40,160 nucleotides of DNA from an uncultured Bacillota bacterium (GTDB lineage: Bacteria > Bacillota_I > Bacilli_A > Erysipelotrichales > Erysipelotrichaceae). Under the pieces are notes generated by a model. It worked only from the letters and a program-made list of their open reading frames with translations, made no database searches and had not been told where the DNA came from. The stretch lies in NCBI GenBank assembly GCA_949290085.1, contig CASEQH010000005.1, positions 1-40,160 on the forward strand, read 5' to 3'. The position numbers were made by a program, and so were the translations under genes. Each line of letters starts with the position of its first letter. Position 1 is the stretch's first letter. Positions 6,975 through 14,797 of this stretch are shown in pieces.

Positions 6975-7501
6975 AAGGTTCAAGAACAGAAAAAAATCTT
7001 CAAGAAGCATTCGCTGGTGAATCACAAGCACGTAACAAGTATACTTATTTCGCTAAGATAGCTCTAGATGCAGGTCTTGATCAAGTAGCTAAATATTTCT
7101 TAGAAACTGCAAGAAATGAACAAGAACACGCTCGTCTATGGTTTGAAGCATTAAATGGTGGTATGCCAGATGTTGCAACTGCTCTAAAGATGGCGGCTGA
7201 AGGTGAAAACTACGAATGGACTACTATGTACAAAGACTTCGCTGAAGTAGCTAAAGAAGAAGGTTTCACTCGTATCGCCGCTCAGATGAAGATGGTAGCC
7301 GATGTAGAAAAGTTACATGAAGAGAGATACTTAAACCTTCTATCAAATGTCGAAAATGCTCAAGTATTTGAAAAGGAACACGAAGAAGTTTGGGTATGTG
7401 CTGTATGTGGATACCGTCATGTAGGTAAAAAAGCACCTGTTGTATGTCCTTTATGTGGTTATCCTCAAAGCCAATTCTCACTTGAAAAGATTGACTACTA
7501 A
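6965..7501 (+). CDS. rbr: Rubrerythrin
   Basis: This is a cytosolic non-haem di-iron peroxidase that reduces hydrogen peroxide in anaerobes and microaerophiles. The N-terminal ferritin-like four-helix domain shows the iron ligands in [12 protein letters not shown] near residue 15, [11 protein letters not shown] near residue 50, and [10 protein letters not shown] near residue 110. The C-terminal rubredoxin-like domain has CAVCGYRH and CPLCGYPQ for the FeS4 site. At 178 residues it is close to the normal length. The start has the AGGAG-like sequence GGAGAAAAAGAG inside the end of perR. Translational coupling to perR and the shared operator argue for induction by peroxide. It ends at a strong terminator. 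Confidence 0.96.
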   Translation: MELKGSRTEKNLQEAFAGESQARNKYTYFAKIALDAGLDQVAKYFLETARNEQEHARLWFEALNGGMPDVATALKMAAEGENYEWTTMYKDFAEVAKEEGFTRIAAQMKMVADVEKLHEERYLNLLSNVENAQVFEKEHEEVWVCAVCGYRHVGKKAPVVCPLCGYPQSQFSLEKIDY

Positions 7502-7511
7502 TATTAAAAGT

Positions 7512-7536
7512 GGCTTCCAAAATTGGAAGCCTTTTT
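7512..7536 (+). terminator. Terminator of the perR-rbr operon
   Basis: GGCTTCC (7512-7518) pairs with GGAAGCC (7525-7531), with a short A/T loop, followed by TTTTT. Confidence 0.9.
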
Positions 7537-7555
7537 AATTCTAATTAAGTCTAGT

Positions 7556-7753
7556 TTAGAGTTTTACGACATTTTTAGCCTGCGGTCCACGATCGCTTTC
7601 AACGACATCATATGTAACAGTTTGCCCATCTTCTAAAGTTTTATAACCATCGCAAATAATTCCTGAGAAATGTACAAATATTTCTCTGCCATCATCGCCA
7701 GTAATAAAGCCATAGCCTTTTTCAGAATTAAACCATTTAACTTTGCCGGTCAT
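7556..7753 (-). CDS. csp: Cold-shock protein (CspA family)
   Basis: This is a 65-residue single-domain nucleic-acid-binding OB fold that acts as an RNA chaperone. It begins [17 protein letters not shown] and carries the RNP1-like KGYGFI and RNP2-like IFVHF motifs, ending in [10 protein letters not shown]. The start is ATG at 7753, where a GGAGG Shine-Dalgarno lies just upstream; an in-frame extension to 7822 adds 23 residues foreign to the family and is rejected. Upstream is a leader of roughly 50 bases and a TATAAT. It runs convergent to the rubrerythrin operon and divergent from the ywiB-rpoE unit. Confidence 0.95.
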   Translation of the reverse strand: MTGKVKWFNSEKGYGFITGDDGREIFVHFSGIICDGYKTLEDGQTVTYDVVESDRGPQAKNVVKL

Positions 7754-7810
7754 GATTCCTCCTTTTACTAGCGTTATTAAGTATTTGATATACTTCCTTA
7801 ACACACTTAA

Positions 7811-7816
7811 ATTATA
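7811..7816 (-). promoter_or_regulatory. -10 box of csp
   Basis: On the minus strand TATAAT (complement of 7811-7816) lies about 57 bases before the csp ATG, leaving a modest leader. A 17-base spacer leads to a weak TTTCAT. The spacer contains a near-repeat AAATGGCCTAAATGGC. Confidence 0.5.
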
Positions 7817-7859
7817 AGCCATTTAGGCCATTTATGAAAGCCTTTTCATACAATTGTTG

Positions 7860-7887
7860 TTGACAATAGATAAGATTTTTGTATACT
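7860..7887 (+). promoter_or_regulatory. Promoter of the ywiB-rpoE unit
   Basis: Consensus TTGACA (7860-7865), 16-base spacer, TATACT (7882-7887). The start codon at 7906 is only about 12 bases past the expected transcription start, leaving a very short leader without a good Shine-Dalgarno. Confidence 0.7.
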
Positions 7888-7905
7888 ACTATTTGAGTGT
7901 AAATA

Positions 7906-8238
7906 ATGGCTAAGATTACGGTTGAAAATAAAACGGATAAAAATTTGTCTGTTTTGTATATAGGTGAGCTTGAAGATGTTGGGAAGATTGCATATGTTGA
8001 AAGAGACACCAATGCTTTAACTACCATTTCTTATGACGAATCTGGCTTAGATATTACACGCTTATTTGATAGTAATAAGACGATACTACATCTATATGAG
8101 GAAGCTTATGGCAGTCTTCAATCCGAATATGGAATATTGCCTCTGGATGTCGAAGTCTTAAATTATCAAAAAGATGAACACAGAATTATAGTCGAATATC
8201 GTGTACAAGACACTTTTTTATTCACGATAGAATTTTAG
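7906..8238 (+). CDS. DUF1934/YwiB-like small beta-barrel protein
   Basis: This 110-residue protein has alternating short beta strands: MAKITVENKTD, SVLYIG, ALTTISYDES, DVEVLNYQKD and a C-terminal IIVEYRVQD-FLFTIEF. That pattern, together with its position just before the RNA polymerase delta subunit gene, suggests the DUF1934 (YwiB) family of calycin-like beta barrels. It is somewhat shorter than the family members I know. Its biochemical role is unknown. It is separated from rpoE by 12 bp holding a GGAG ribosome binding site, so the two are co-transcribed. I infer the family from fold pattern and neighbourhood, not from a diagnostic motif. Confidence 0.6.
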   Translation: MAKITVENKTDKNLSVLYIGELEDVGKIAYVERDTNALTTISYDESGLDITRLFDSNKTILHLYEEAYGSLQSEYGILPLDVEVLNYQKDEHRIIVEYRVQDTFLFTIEF

Positions 8239-8250
8239 GAGTTTTAAAAA

Positions 8251-8592
8251 ATGGCAAGTTTCAAATCAATGACAGATGTTGCTTATGATGTAATGTCAAA
8301 GAAAAAACATAGTATGGATTTTAGCAATTTATGGAAAGAAGTAGTTAATACTACCCACATTCAAGACGAGGATGAAGCCATTGCTCAATTCTATACTGAT
8401 TTAACTTTAGACGGACGTTTTGCTTCCCTAAAGGACAACAATTGGGATTTAAAAGAGCGCTATTCTTTTGAAGAGACCTACGTCGATTTAAGTGAATTAG
8501 ATACTGATGAAGATGAAGAATTAACTGAAGAAGTCGAAGAAGACGAAGACGGAGAGATTATAAAAAGCGAAGAAGACGAAGAAGATTACTAA
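8251..8592 (+). CDS. rpoE: DNA-directed RNA polymerase delta subunit
   Basis: The delta subunit is specific to Firmicutes; it modulates RNA polymerase recycling and sensitivity to the initiating nucleotide. The N-terminal HARE-HTH domain (residues 1-75) includes SMTDVAYDVMSKKK, SNLWKEVV, FYTDLTLDGRF and a conserved NNWDLK. The C-terminal tail from about residue 80 is almost entirely Asp and Glu (DTDEDEEL through SEEDEEDY), the disordered acidic region that displaces nucleic acid from polymerase. The length of 113 residues is shorter than B. subtilis (173) because the acidic tail is short. The terminator stem begins in the last codons. Confidence 0.93.
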   Translation: MASFKSMTDVAYDVMSKKKHSMDFSNLWKEVVNTTHIQDEDEAIAQFYTDLTLDGRFASLKDNNWDLKERYSFEETYVDLSELDTDEDEELTEEVEEDEDGEIIKSEEDEEDY

Positions 8593-8604
8593 TTCGTCTT
8601 TTTC
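8573..8604 (+). terminator. Terminator after rpoE, stem starts in the coding end
   Basis: AAGACGAA (8573-8580) pairs with TTCGTCTT (8593-8600), followed by TTTCTT. The stop codon lies in the loop. Confidence 0.7.
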
Positions 8605-8613
8605 TTATGAATT

Positions 8614-9231
8614 ATGAAATATATAGTACTAGATTTTAATGGCACCATAATCGATGATGTTGATGTATCACTAGAGTGTTTAAATAACTTAAGGGCTAGA
8701 TTATTAAATCTAGAACCTTTGTGTCTAGATGAATATCGCCATATCTTTACTTTTCCCATCATCGATTACTATAAGCGCGCAGGCTTTGACTTTAAGGATG
8801 TGAGCTTTGAAGAGGTGGGCAAGATGTGGGTTGATCTCTATCTTGAAAAAGTTAGGGATATTAATTTGATGGATGATATTCTTTCTTTCTTAAAGAAGTA
8901 TAAAGATAGCTATCACTTTATTATTTTATCGGCGTCGAAAAAAGAGATGATTATCGATGATTTAAATAGGCTTGGCATCATCGATTACTTTGATGAAGTT
9001 TTGGGTATTGATAATATATATGCTCATGGCAAACTAGAAATAGCCAAAGCATATTTTAAAGATAAGAAGCTTAGTGATTATCTTTTAATTGGTGATACCC
9101 TTCATGACGCCGAGGTCGCTAAGAGTGTTGGGATAAATTACAAACTGGTGGCTAAGGGTCATCAAGCTATTGATGTACTAGAAGAAGAAAGCACAGAGAT
9201 TTATCATAATATTTCCGATATAGTACTTTAA
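8614..9231 (+). CDS. HAD-superfamily hydrolase with DxNGT motif
   Basis: This 205-residue haloacid-dehalogenase-like phosphatase has a helical cap typical of subfamily IA. Motif I reads LDFNGTIIDD with nucleophile Asp7, but the second aspartate (acid/base, position 9) is Asn. Motif II is IILSASKKEM, the motif III lysine is likely in HGKLEIAKAYF, and motif IV is LLIGDTLHDAEVA. The rest of the catalytic set is intact. The Asn replacement could lower phosphatase activity or favour a different reaction. The start has no clear ribosome binding site and lies just after the rpoE terminator. The substrate is unknown; an unrelated second HAD gene occurs at 10888. Confidence 0.8.
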   Translation: MKYIVLDFNGTIIDDVDVSLECLNNLRARLLNLEPLCLDEYRHIFTFPIIDYYKRAGFDFKDVSFEEVGKMWVDLYLEKVRDINLMDDILSFLKKYKDSYHFIILSASKKEMIIDDLNRLGIIDYFDEVLGIDNIYAHGKLEIAKAYFKDKKLSDYLLIGDTLHDAEVAKSVGINYKLVAKGHQAIDVLEEESTEIYHNISDIVL

Positions 9232-9235
9232 AATG

Positions 9236-9264
9236 TTGAGAATAAGGCTAAAAAATATTAAAAT
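9236..9264 (+). promoter_or_regulatory. Promoter of fructose-bisphosphate aldolase
   Basis: TTGAGA (9236-9241), 17-base spacer, TAAAAT (9259-9264). It is followed by an AGGAGG ribosome binding site before the ATG at 9294. Confidence 0.7.
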
Positions 9265-9293
9265 AAGGGTAAATAATCTTAGGAGGAATTTAT

Positions 9294-10157
9294 ATGTTAG
9301 TTTCTGCAACAGAAATGCTTAAGAAAGCGCATGACGGGCACTATGCAGTCGCAGCTTTCAACATCAATAATCTGGAATGGACTAAATCTATCTTAAAGGC
9401 ATGTCAAGAGATGAATTCACCTGTCATCCTTGGTGTATCAGAGGGAGCTGCTAAATATATGTGTGGCTTTAAGACAGTTGCCGATATGGTTAGAAATGTT
9501 CATGACGCTATGGGAATTACTGTTCCTGTTGCCCTTCATCTAGACCATGGTAGTTTTGAAGGTGCTAAAGCCTGCATCGAAGCAGGATTCACATCTGTCA
9601 TGTTTGACGGATCACACTATCCAATTGAAGAAAATATCGAAAAATCAAAAGAGATTATCGCTTATGCTCATTCAAAAGGAATTTCTGTAGAATGTGAAGT
9701 TGGTGGTATCGGCGGTGAAGAAGATGGTGTTACTTCTATGGGCGAAGTAGCTGATCCTGAAGAATGCCGTCGCGTAAATGAACTTGGCGTTGACTTCCTG
9801 GCTGCTGGTATTGGTAATATCCACGGTAAATATCCTAGTAATTGGGCTGGCTTGAACTTTGATGTCTTAGCTGAAATTCAAAAAGTTACTAATGGACGTC
9901 CGCTAGTACTTCATGGCGGTTCAGGAATTCCAAGAGATCAGATTAAGAAAGCTATCTCTTTAGGTGTATCTAAAATTAATGTCAATACTGAACTACAACT
10001 TGAATTCCAAGCTGCTACTCGCAAATATATCGAAGAAGGAAAAGACTTACAGGGTAAAGGATATGACCCACGTAAACTCTTAGCTCCAGGTGCAGAAGCT
10101 ATAACTAACAAATGCAAGCTGATGATTCAAGAATTCGGTTCTGACAACAAAGCTTAA
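9294..10157 (+). CDS. fba: Class II fructose-1,6-bisphosphate aldolase
   Basis: This zinc-dependent glycolytic enzyme cleaves fructose 1,6-bisphosphate to dihydroxyacetone phosphate and glyceraldehyde 3-phosphate. The 287-residue TIM barrel shows AVAAFNINN near residue 20, the zinc and catalytic region ALHLDHGS (residues 80-87), SVMFDGSHYP, VECEVGGIGGEEDG (metal-ligand Glu), GNIHGKYP (metal His), LVLHGGSGIP (third metal His and phosphate loop) and KINVNTELQ. A strong promoter and AGGAGG fit high expression. The codon choices look more optimised than in neighbouring genes. A hairpin terminator follows. Confidence 0.96.
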   Translation: MLVSATEMLKKAHDGHYAVAAFNINNLEWTKSILKACQEMNSPVILGVSEGAAKYMCGFKTVADMVRNVHDAMGITVPVALHLDHGSFEGAKACIEAGFTSVMFDGSHYPIEENIEKSKEIIAYAHSKGISVECEVGGIGGEEDGVTSMGEVADPEECRRVNELGVDFLAAGIGNIHGKYPSNWAGLNFDVLAEIQKVTNGRPLVLHGGSGIPRDQIKKAISLGVSKINVNTELQLEFQAATRKYIEEGKDLQGKGYDPRKLLAPGAEAITNKCKLMIQEFGSDNKA

Positions 10158-10164
10158 TTAGTAT

Positions 10165-10187
10165 AGGCAGGCGGATAGCTTGCCTTT
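10165..10187 (+). terminator. Terminator or attenuator after fba
   Basis: GGCAGGC (10166-10172) pairs with GCTTGCC (10178-10184), including one G-U pair, with a GGATA loop and then TTTAATTT. The next ribosome binding site (GGAGG) starts immediately after, so read-through may feed the downstream gene. Confidence 0.65.
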
Positions 10188-10201
10188 AATTTGGAGGAAA
10201 G

Positions 10202-10870
10202 ATGACAAATAGTATCGAACTAGCATATAAATATCTAGAGAGCATCAAGGATGATGATGATAAAGAAACTATCTACAAGAAGGCAAGTGCAGCTTACAAA
10301 CTTGATGATGGATGTTTAGAAGCTCTTATCATCATGTCTAAGTGCCTTGATGATATCGAAGAAAAAGAAAAAATCTTAAAAGCAGGAATAGAGAAGAAGA
10401 AAGAACTCATAAACCAAGGAAATTATCGCCGATTAGTCTATGAATTAGCTAAGCTTTATGAAGATTATGGTAAAAATAAGGCGGCAATAGCTTATTTCAA
10501 TCTCTTAAATGAGCTTGATGTAAATAATGAATATCATAGCAATTATCATCTAGCTACGCTTTTTGCCTTATTAGAAGATGATAGGATACTATCTTTAGTT
10601 TCTATTGAAGATGATGAAATTAAATTATTATTTCCTTACATGATGTATTTATATAAGATAAACGAATATGCTAAAGCTATAGAAGTCTTTAAGAAGATAG
10701 ATAGCTTAAATCCTTATTTCTATAAGGTTTTAAGTGGTGAGAGTGATGAAGATAGTGAGATTAATGAAAACTTGTCTTTAGCTTTGAAGATTTTAAGTTT
10801 TAATAGTGTAGTGATTAATTCTTGTCAGGGTTTTATTTCTTATATTGTGAACAAGAGAGAAATGTTATAA
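10202..10870 (+). CDS. Helical-repeat (TPR-like) cytosolic protein of unknown function
   Basis: The 222-residue protein is almost wholly alpha-helical and acidic. Helical pairs such as LAYKYLESIKDDDD, YKKASAAYKLDDG, LVYELAKLYEDYGKNKAAIAY and YKINEYAKAIEVFKKID resemble tetratricopeptide repeats, at least three to four of them, spaced by roughly 34 residues. There is no signal peptide or membrane segment. TPR proteins act as protein-interaction scaffolds; a specific partner cannot be named. It has a GGAGG ribosome binding site and lies between fba and a HAD phosphatase, whose promoter overlaps its stop codon. I recognise no catalytic motif. Confidence 0.6.
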   Translation: MTNSIELAYKYLESIKDDDDKETIYKKASAAYKLDDGCLEALIIMSKCLDDIEEKEKILKAGIEKKKELINQGNYRRLVYELAKLYEDYGKNKAAIAYFNLLNELDVNNEYHSNYHLATLFALLEDDRILSLVSIEDDEIKLLFPYMMYLYKINEYAKAIEVFKKIDSLNPYFYKVLSGESDEDSEINENLSLALKILSFNSVVINSCQGFISYIVNKREML

Positions 10871-10871
10871 T
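10863..10871 (+). promoter_or_regulatory. Extended -10 promoter of the second HAD gene
   Basis: TGTTATAAT (TG at 10863-10864, TATAAT at 10866-10871) overlaps the stop of the preceding gene. A TTGTGA lies upstream at slightly short spacing. Confidence 0.5.
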
Positions 10872-10887
10872 TTATTAGGTGATGCGC

Positions 10888-11541
10888 ATGAAATTACAGG
10901 GAATCTTGTTTGACATGGATGGAACTTTGATCGATAGTGAGAAATATTATGTCGAAGGGACATATGAATGGATTCAAAGATATGGCTTTAATGGCGAGAT
11001 AGAGGAAGTCTATAGCATCATTGGCACTACGATAGATGTTACTTATGAAATATTAGCGAAACTCACAAATCTCAGCATTTCTGAGGTGGCCAAAGCTAAT
11101 GATGCCTACTTCAATAATGAAAACCCTCTAAACTATGCCAAGATTATCTATCCAGAAGTTAAAAAATGCCTAAAGGAATTTAAAGATATGGGTTTAAAGT
11201 TAGCTCTTTGTACCTCTAGTAGTCGCAAGGAAATCGAACGATTTATTAATGAATGTGGATTAGAAGGCATCTTTGATGTCACGTTAGGTTTTGAAGATAT
11301 TGTCTTAGCTAAACCCAATCCAGAAATATATTTAAAAGCCTTAGATAAATTAGACTTAGATGTCGATGAAGCCATCATCGTTGAAGATTCTAAAGAAGGT
11401 ATTAGGGCAGGCATCAATTCCAATGTCTATACGTTTGTCAGAAAAGATTATCGCTTTAATATCGACCAGAGTGCTGGCAATGCATTTATCGATAACTTAA
11501 ATGATTTGATTGAATGGGTGAGGAGTAATATAAATGGATGA
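10888..11541 (+). CDS. HAD-superfamily phosphatase, beta-phosphoglucomutase-like
   Basis: This 217-residue subfamily IA hydrolase has a complete catalytic set: ILFDMDGTLIDSE with Asp9 and Asp11, LALCTSSSRKEIE (motif II), LAKPNPEIYLKALD (motif III lysine), and AIIVEDSKEGIRAG (motif IV). The cap domain spans roughly residues 15-85. The pattern fits beta-phosphoglucomutase or general sugar and nucleotide phosphatases, and the substrate cannot be fixed. GTG at 10879 and ATG at 10882 are also in frame; ATG at 10888 is preferred because AGGTG lies six bases before it. The gene overlaps murA by 8 bp, so the two are co-transcribed. Confidence 0.85.
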   Translation: MKLQGILFDMDGTLIDSEKYYVEGTYEWIQRYGFNGEIEEVYSIIGTTIDVTYEILAKLTNLSISEVAKANDAYFNNENPLNYAKIIYPEVKKCLKEFKDMGLKLALCTSSSRKEIERFINECGLEGIFDVTLGFEDIVLAKPNPEIYLKALDKLDLDVDEAIIVEDSKEGIRAGINSNVYTFVRKDYRFNIDQSAGNAFIDNLNDLIEWVRSNING

Positions 11542-12778
11542 TAATATCAAAATACAAGGTGGACATAAATTAAATGGTGAAGTGCATATCAGCTCAGCTA
11601 AAAATGCTGCAGTAGCCCTAGTTCCGGCTGCTGTCTTAGCTAGTCATGTCGTCACATTTTTGGATATTCCTAATATTTCGGATATCGATTCACTAGTCCA
11701 ACTCTTAGAATTTTTAAATGTAAAAGTCTATCGTCGTCAAGATACTTTGGTTATCGACCCTAGTGAAATACAAAACAAGATGATGAACCATGAAGCTGTC
11801 AGCAAACTAAGAGCTTCATACTACTTTCTAGGAGCCTTATTAGGGCGCTTTAAAGAAGTTAAGATGAAGATGCCAGGAGGTTGTGACTTAGGCCCTCGAC
11901 CTATAAATTTACACCTCAAGGGCTTTGAAGCATTAGGTGCGACAGTTGATTATGAAAATGGTTATTATACGATAAAGGCTGAGGAACTAGTTGGGAATAA
12001 TATCTATCTAGATTTTGCTTCGGTGGGGGCGACTATCAATATCATGATGGCCGCTGTCTATGCCAAAGGTAGAACTGTAATAGAAAATGCTGCGAAAGAA
12101 CCAGAAATAATTGACGTAGCTACTCTTTTAAATAAGATGGGTGCAGAAATTAGAGGAGCTGGTACCGATACGATTACCATCGATGGCATTATGAAACTTG
12201 GTGGTTGTGTACATGAAATTATTCCTGATCGCATCGAAGCTGGTACCTATATCATCTTAGCGGCTGCTTGTGGTGAACATGTGAAGATTAATAATGTCAT
12301 TCCGCAACACCTAGAAGCTCTCTTATCTAAATTACAAGAGATGGGTGTCAACATGGAGATAGGTAGTGATTATGTCGAAGTTTTTGAAAGTCGTGAATTA
12401 AGAGCCATCGATGTGAAGACCTTACCATATCCAGGACTTGCCACTGACCTTCAACAACCCCTCACCGCCTTATTAACCCAAGCCATCGGTATCAGTAAGG
12501 TGACGGAGACGATATATCCAGAGAGATTTAAACATTGTCATGAGCTCAATAAGATGGGTGCAGACATCGAAATATATAATGGTCAAAGTATCATTAATGG
12601 CCCAACACCACTACATGGGGATGTGGTGACGGCTACCGACTTGCGTTGTGGGGCATCTCTCATCATCGCTGGCTTATTGAGTGATGGGGAGACAATAATC
12701 AAAGATGCTTATCATATCTATCGCGGTTATGATTCAATTAAAGAAAAATTAAAAGCTTTAGGTGCATGTATCGAATAA
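11534..12778 (+). CDS. murA: UDP-N-acetylglucosamine 1-carboxyvinyltransferase
   Basis: MurA transfers enolpyruvate from PEP to UDP-GlcNAc, the first committed step of peptidoglycan synthesis. The 414-residue protein carries the EPSP-synthase-like fold: SAKNAAVALV near residue 22 (catalytic Lys23), the mobile loop MPGGCDLGPRPINLHLKG with the active-site Cys117 that fosfomycin attacks, GATINIMMAA, PDRIEAGTY, PYPGLATDLQQP and TDLRCGASLIIAGL near the C-terminus. The Cys is present, so fosfomycin sensitivity is expected. The opening SAKNAA rather than GAKNAA resembles the MurZ/MurA2 paralogue group. A GAGGAG ribosome binding site lies inside the preceding HAD gene. Confidence 0.95.
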   Translation: MDDNIKIQGGHKLNGEVHISSAKNAAVALVPAAVLASHVVTFLDIPNISDIDSLVQLLEFLNVKVYRRQDTLVIDPSEIQNKMMNHEAVSKLRASYYFLGALLGRFKEVKMKMPGGCDLGPRPINLHLKGFEALGATVDYENGYYTIKAEELVGNNIYLDFASVGATINIMMAAVYAKGRTVIENAAKEPEIIDVATLLNKMGAEIRGAGTDTITIDGIMKLGGCVHEIIPDRIEAGTYIILAAACGEHVKINNVIPQHLEALLSKLQEMGVNMEIGSDYVEVFESRELRAIDVKTLPYPGLATDLQQPLTALLTQAIGISKVTETIYPERFKHCHELNKMGADIEIYNGQSIINGPTPLHGDVVTATDLRCGASLIIAGLLSDGETIIKDAYHIYRGYDSIKEKLKALGACIE

Positions 12779-12783
12779 TCGTA

Positions 12784-12812
12784 TTTACAAAGTAATCTTT
12801 ATTTGATAGAAT
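12784..12812 (+). promoter_or_regulatory. Promoter of rpmE
   Basis: TTTACA (12784-12789), 17-base spacer, TAGAAT (12807-12812). It predicts a leader of about 55 bases before the rpmE ATG, long enough for a ribosomal-protein leader structure. Confidence 0.65.
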
Positions 12813-12873
12813 TAGTGAGCACTTAGAACTTACTTTAGGTTGATAAGATACTTAAGGCAGAAGGGAGATTACT

Positions 12874-13086
12874 ATGAAAAAAGGAATTCATCCTGATTAC
12901 CATAAGGTAACAGTAACATGTGCAGGTTGTGGAACAACTTTCGAAGTTGGTTCTACAAAAGCTGGAGAAATTAAAGTTGATACTTGCTCAAACTGCCATC
13001 CATTCTATACTGGCAGACAACGTTTCGCAGCTGCACAAGGACGAATTGAAAAATTCAATAAGAAATATGGCTTAAATAAAAAATAA
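12874..13086 (+). CDS. rpmE: 50S ribosomal protein bL31, zinc-binding form
   Basis: This 70-residue large-subunit protein contributes to the bridge between subunits. It contains CAGC (C16, C19) and CSNC (C37, C40), the four-cysteine set of the zinc-containing type, which can serve as a cellular zinc reserve. The start [16 protein letters not shown] and the FYTGRQRF motif are characteristic. A GGGAG ribosome binding site precedes ATG. A consensus promoter and a leader of about 55 bases lie upstream. A terminator hairpin starts at the stop codon. Confidence 0.96.
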   Translation: MKKGIHPDYHKVTVTCAGCGTTFEVGSTKAGEIKVDTCSNCHPFYTGRQRFAAAQGRIEKFNKKYGLNKK

Positions 13087-13108
13087 GGGTGCTAATCCTT
13101 ATTTTTTT
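13082..13108 (+). terminator. Terminator after rpmE
   Basis: AATAAGG (13082-13088) pairs with CCTTATT (13097-13103), with an 8-base loop, merging into a run of seven T. Confidence 0.85.
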
Positions 13109-13127
13109 AAAAGGAGATCAAATTAAT

Positions 13128-13724
13128 ATGTATCAAAGATATAAAGACGGATGGTTAGAGACAATATCTGGCTGCATGTTCGCTGGTAAGACTGAAGAAT
13201 TAATCCGCCGAATTAAAGTATTAGAATATGCCAAGAAGAGGATAATGGTCTTTAAACCAGCTATCGACAATCGCTATTCGGATACTAAAGTAGTTTCTCA
13301 TTGTGGAAGCTATGTTGACAGCTACGTGGTTACAAGTCCAAGAGAAATCTTAGAGATGGTCAAGGAGGACACCGATGTCGTTGCGATAGATGAAGTTCAA
13401 TTCTTTGACAACACTATTTGTGAAGTCTGCAATATTTTAGCCAACAAAGGTAAAAGAGTTATGGTAGCAGGCCTAGATACCGATTTTAGAGGGGAACCTT
13501 TTGGGCCTATGCCAACACTTATGACGCAGGCAGAATTTGTAACTAAGTTGACAGCGATATGTAATTCATGCGGAGCACCAGCTACTAGAACTCAACGCAT
13601 TATCAATGGTGAACCAGCTAAGTATGATGACCCTATCATTTTAGTAGGGGCTAGTGAGAGTTATGAAGCTAGATGCCGCCATTGTCATGTCGTCAAAGAC
13701 CGTCCTGATAAAATGGAGGGCTGA
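13128..13724 (+). CDS. tdk: Thymidine kinase, type II
   Basis: This enzyme phosphorylates thymidine to dTMP with ATP in the salvage pathway. The 198-residue protein shows the P-loop [14 protein letters not shown] near residue 14, Walker [13 protein letters not shown] with the catalytic Glu, [12 protein letters not shown] (nucleoside lasso region start), and a structural zinc site in CNSCGAP and CRHCH. ATG at 13128 is used because AAGGAGAT lies upstream; an in-frame extension to 13089 would run through the rpmE terminator. It is followed after 2 bp by prfA, whose ribosome binding site GGAGG is in the tdk 3' end, so the two form an operon. The tdk-prfA-prmC order is common in Firmicutes. Confidence 0.95.
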   Translation: MYQRYKDGWLETISGCMFAGKTEELIRRIKVLEYAKKRIMVFKPAIDNRYSDTKVVSHCGSYVDSYVVTSPREILEMVKEDTDVVAIDEVQFFDNTICEVCNILANKGKRVMVAGLDTDFRGEPFGPMPTLMTQAEFVTKLTAICNSCGAPATRTQRIINGEPAKYDDPIILVGASESYEARCRHCHVVKDRPDKMEG

Positions 13725-13726
13725 TT

Positions 13727-14797
13727 ATGGATGCAAAGATTATTAAATGTCAAGAAATCGAAAAGCGTTATAATGAGATATCTGATTTGATGTCGACGGA
13801 AGAAGTTGCATCAGATCCTAAGCAATTTACTAAATTATCTAAGGAACAAGCATCTATTAAAGGTGCTTTTGATGCTTATCAAGAATATAAAAAATTGACA
13901 TCTGCACTTAAAGATGCTGAAGAGATGTTAAATGAAGATGATGAAGAATTAAAAGCGATGGCTGCGCAAGAAATCCAAGAGCTTAAGGAAAAGATTGAAG
14001 CTATTGAAAAACATATCGAAGTCTTACTAATTCCTAAAGATCCTGAAGATGGCTATGATTGTATCGTCGAAATTAGAGGTGCTGCCGGTGGTGATGAAGG
14101 AAATATCTTTGCGGGCGATTTATTCCGCATGTATTCATATTATGCTGAAAGCCTAGGCTATAAGATTCAAGTCATGGAATCTTCTGAATCAGAAGCTGGT
14201 GGATACGCTTTGATTTCTTTCTTGGTTAAGGGACAAGATGCTTATCGCCACTTTAAGTTTGAAAGTGGAGCTCATCGCGTACAACGTGTTCCTAAGACTG
14301 AAACCCAGGGACGTATTCATACTTCGACTGCTACTGTCTTAGTGCTTCCTGATATTGAAGAGACAGATATTGAGATACCTGATTCTGATTTAACGATTGA
14401 AACTCATCGCTCATCAGGAGCTGGCGGACAACATATCAATAAGACAGACAGTGCTGTTCGCATTACTCACATTCCAACTGGTATCACTGTCAATTGTCAA
14501 GATGGTCGTAGCCAGATGGCTAACCGTGAGACGGCTTTAAAAATTATCCGTGCCCGTGTCTATGAAGAGATGGCTCGTCGCAAAGCCGAAAAAGAAGGGG
14601 CTATTCGTAAGTCTAAGATAGGTACTGGTGACCGCAGTGAAAAGATTAGAACTTATAACTATCCACAAAATCGTGTTTCTGATCACCGTATAGGTCTCAC
14701 AATTACCCAATTAGATCGCATCATGGAAGGCAAATTAGATGATATCGTAAATGCCTTATTAGCCAATGATGAAAAAGAGAAATTGTTAAATGAGTAG
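13727..14797 (+). CDS. prfA: Peptide chain release factor 1
   Basis: RF1 reads UAA and UAG stop codons and triggers peptide release. The 356-residue protein has the coiled N-terminal domain, the anticodon-like region near residues 180-195 (KTETQGRIHTSTAT; the PxT tripeptide is not obvious here), and the universally conserved GGQ at residues 233-235 in SSGAGGQHINKTD. IRTYNYPQNRVSDHRI near the C-terminus is diagnostic of RF1/RF2. The glutamine of GGQ is methylated by PrmC, whose gene follows with an 8-bp overlap. Normal length, no anomalies. Confidence 0.97.
   Translation: MDAKIIKCQEIEKRYNEISDLMSTEEVASDPKQFTKLSKEQASIKGAFDAYQEYKKLTSALKDAEEMLNEDDEELKAMAAQEIQELKEKIEAIEKHIEVLLIPKDPEDGYDCIVEIRGAAGGDEGNIFAGDLFRMYSYYAESLGYKIQVMESSESEAGGYALISFLVKGQDAYRHFKFESGAHRVQRVPKTETQGRIHTSTATVLVLPDIEETDIEIPDSDLTIETHRSSGAGGQHINKTDSAVRITHIPTGITVNCQDGRSQMANRETALKIIRARVYEEMARRKAEKEGAIRKSKIGTGDRSEKIRTYNYPQNRVSDHRIGLTITQLDRIMEGKLDDIVNALLANDEKEKLLNE

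Noticed and set aside
7754-7822. 23-residue N-terminal extension of the cold-shock protein
   Set aside because: The extension covers the leader and ribosome binding site, and the family starts at the MTGKVKWFN methionine.
13722-13724. TGA read as tryptophan (mycoplasma code)
   Set aside because: Several complete genes end at TGA, tryptophan is written TGG throughout, and prfA has normal neighbours. The standard bacterial code fits.
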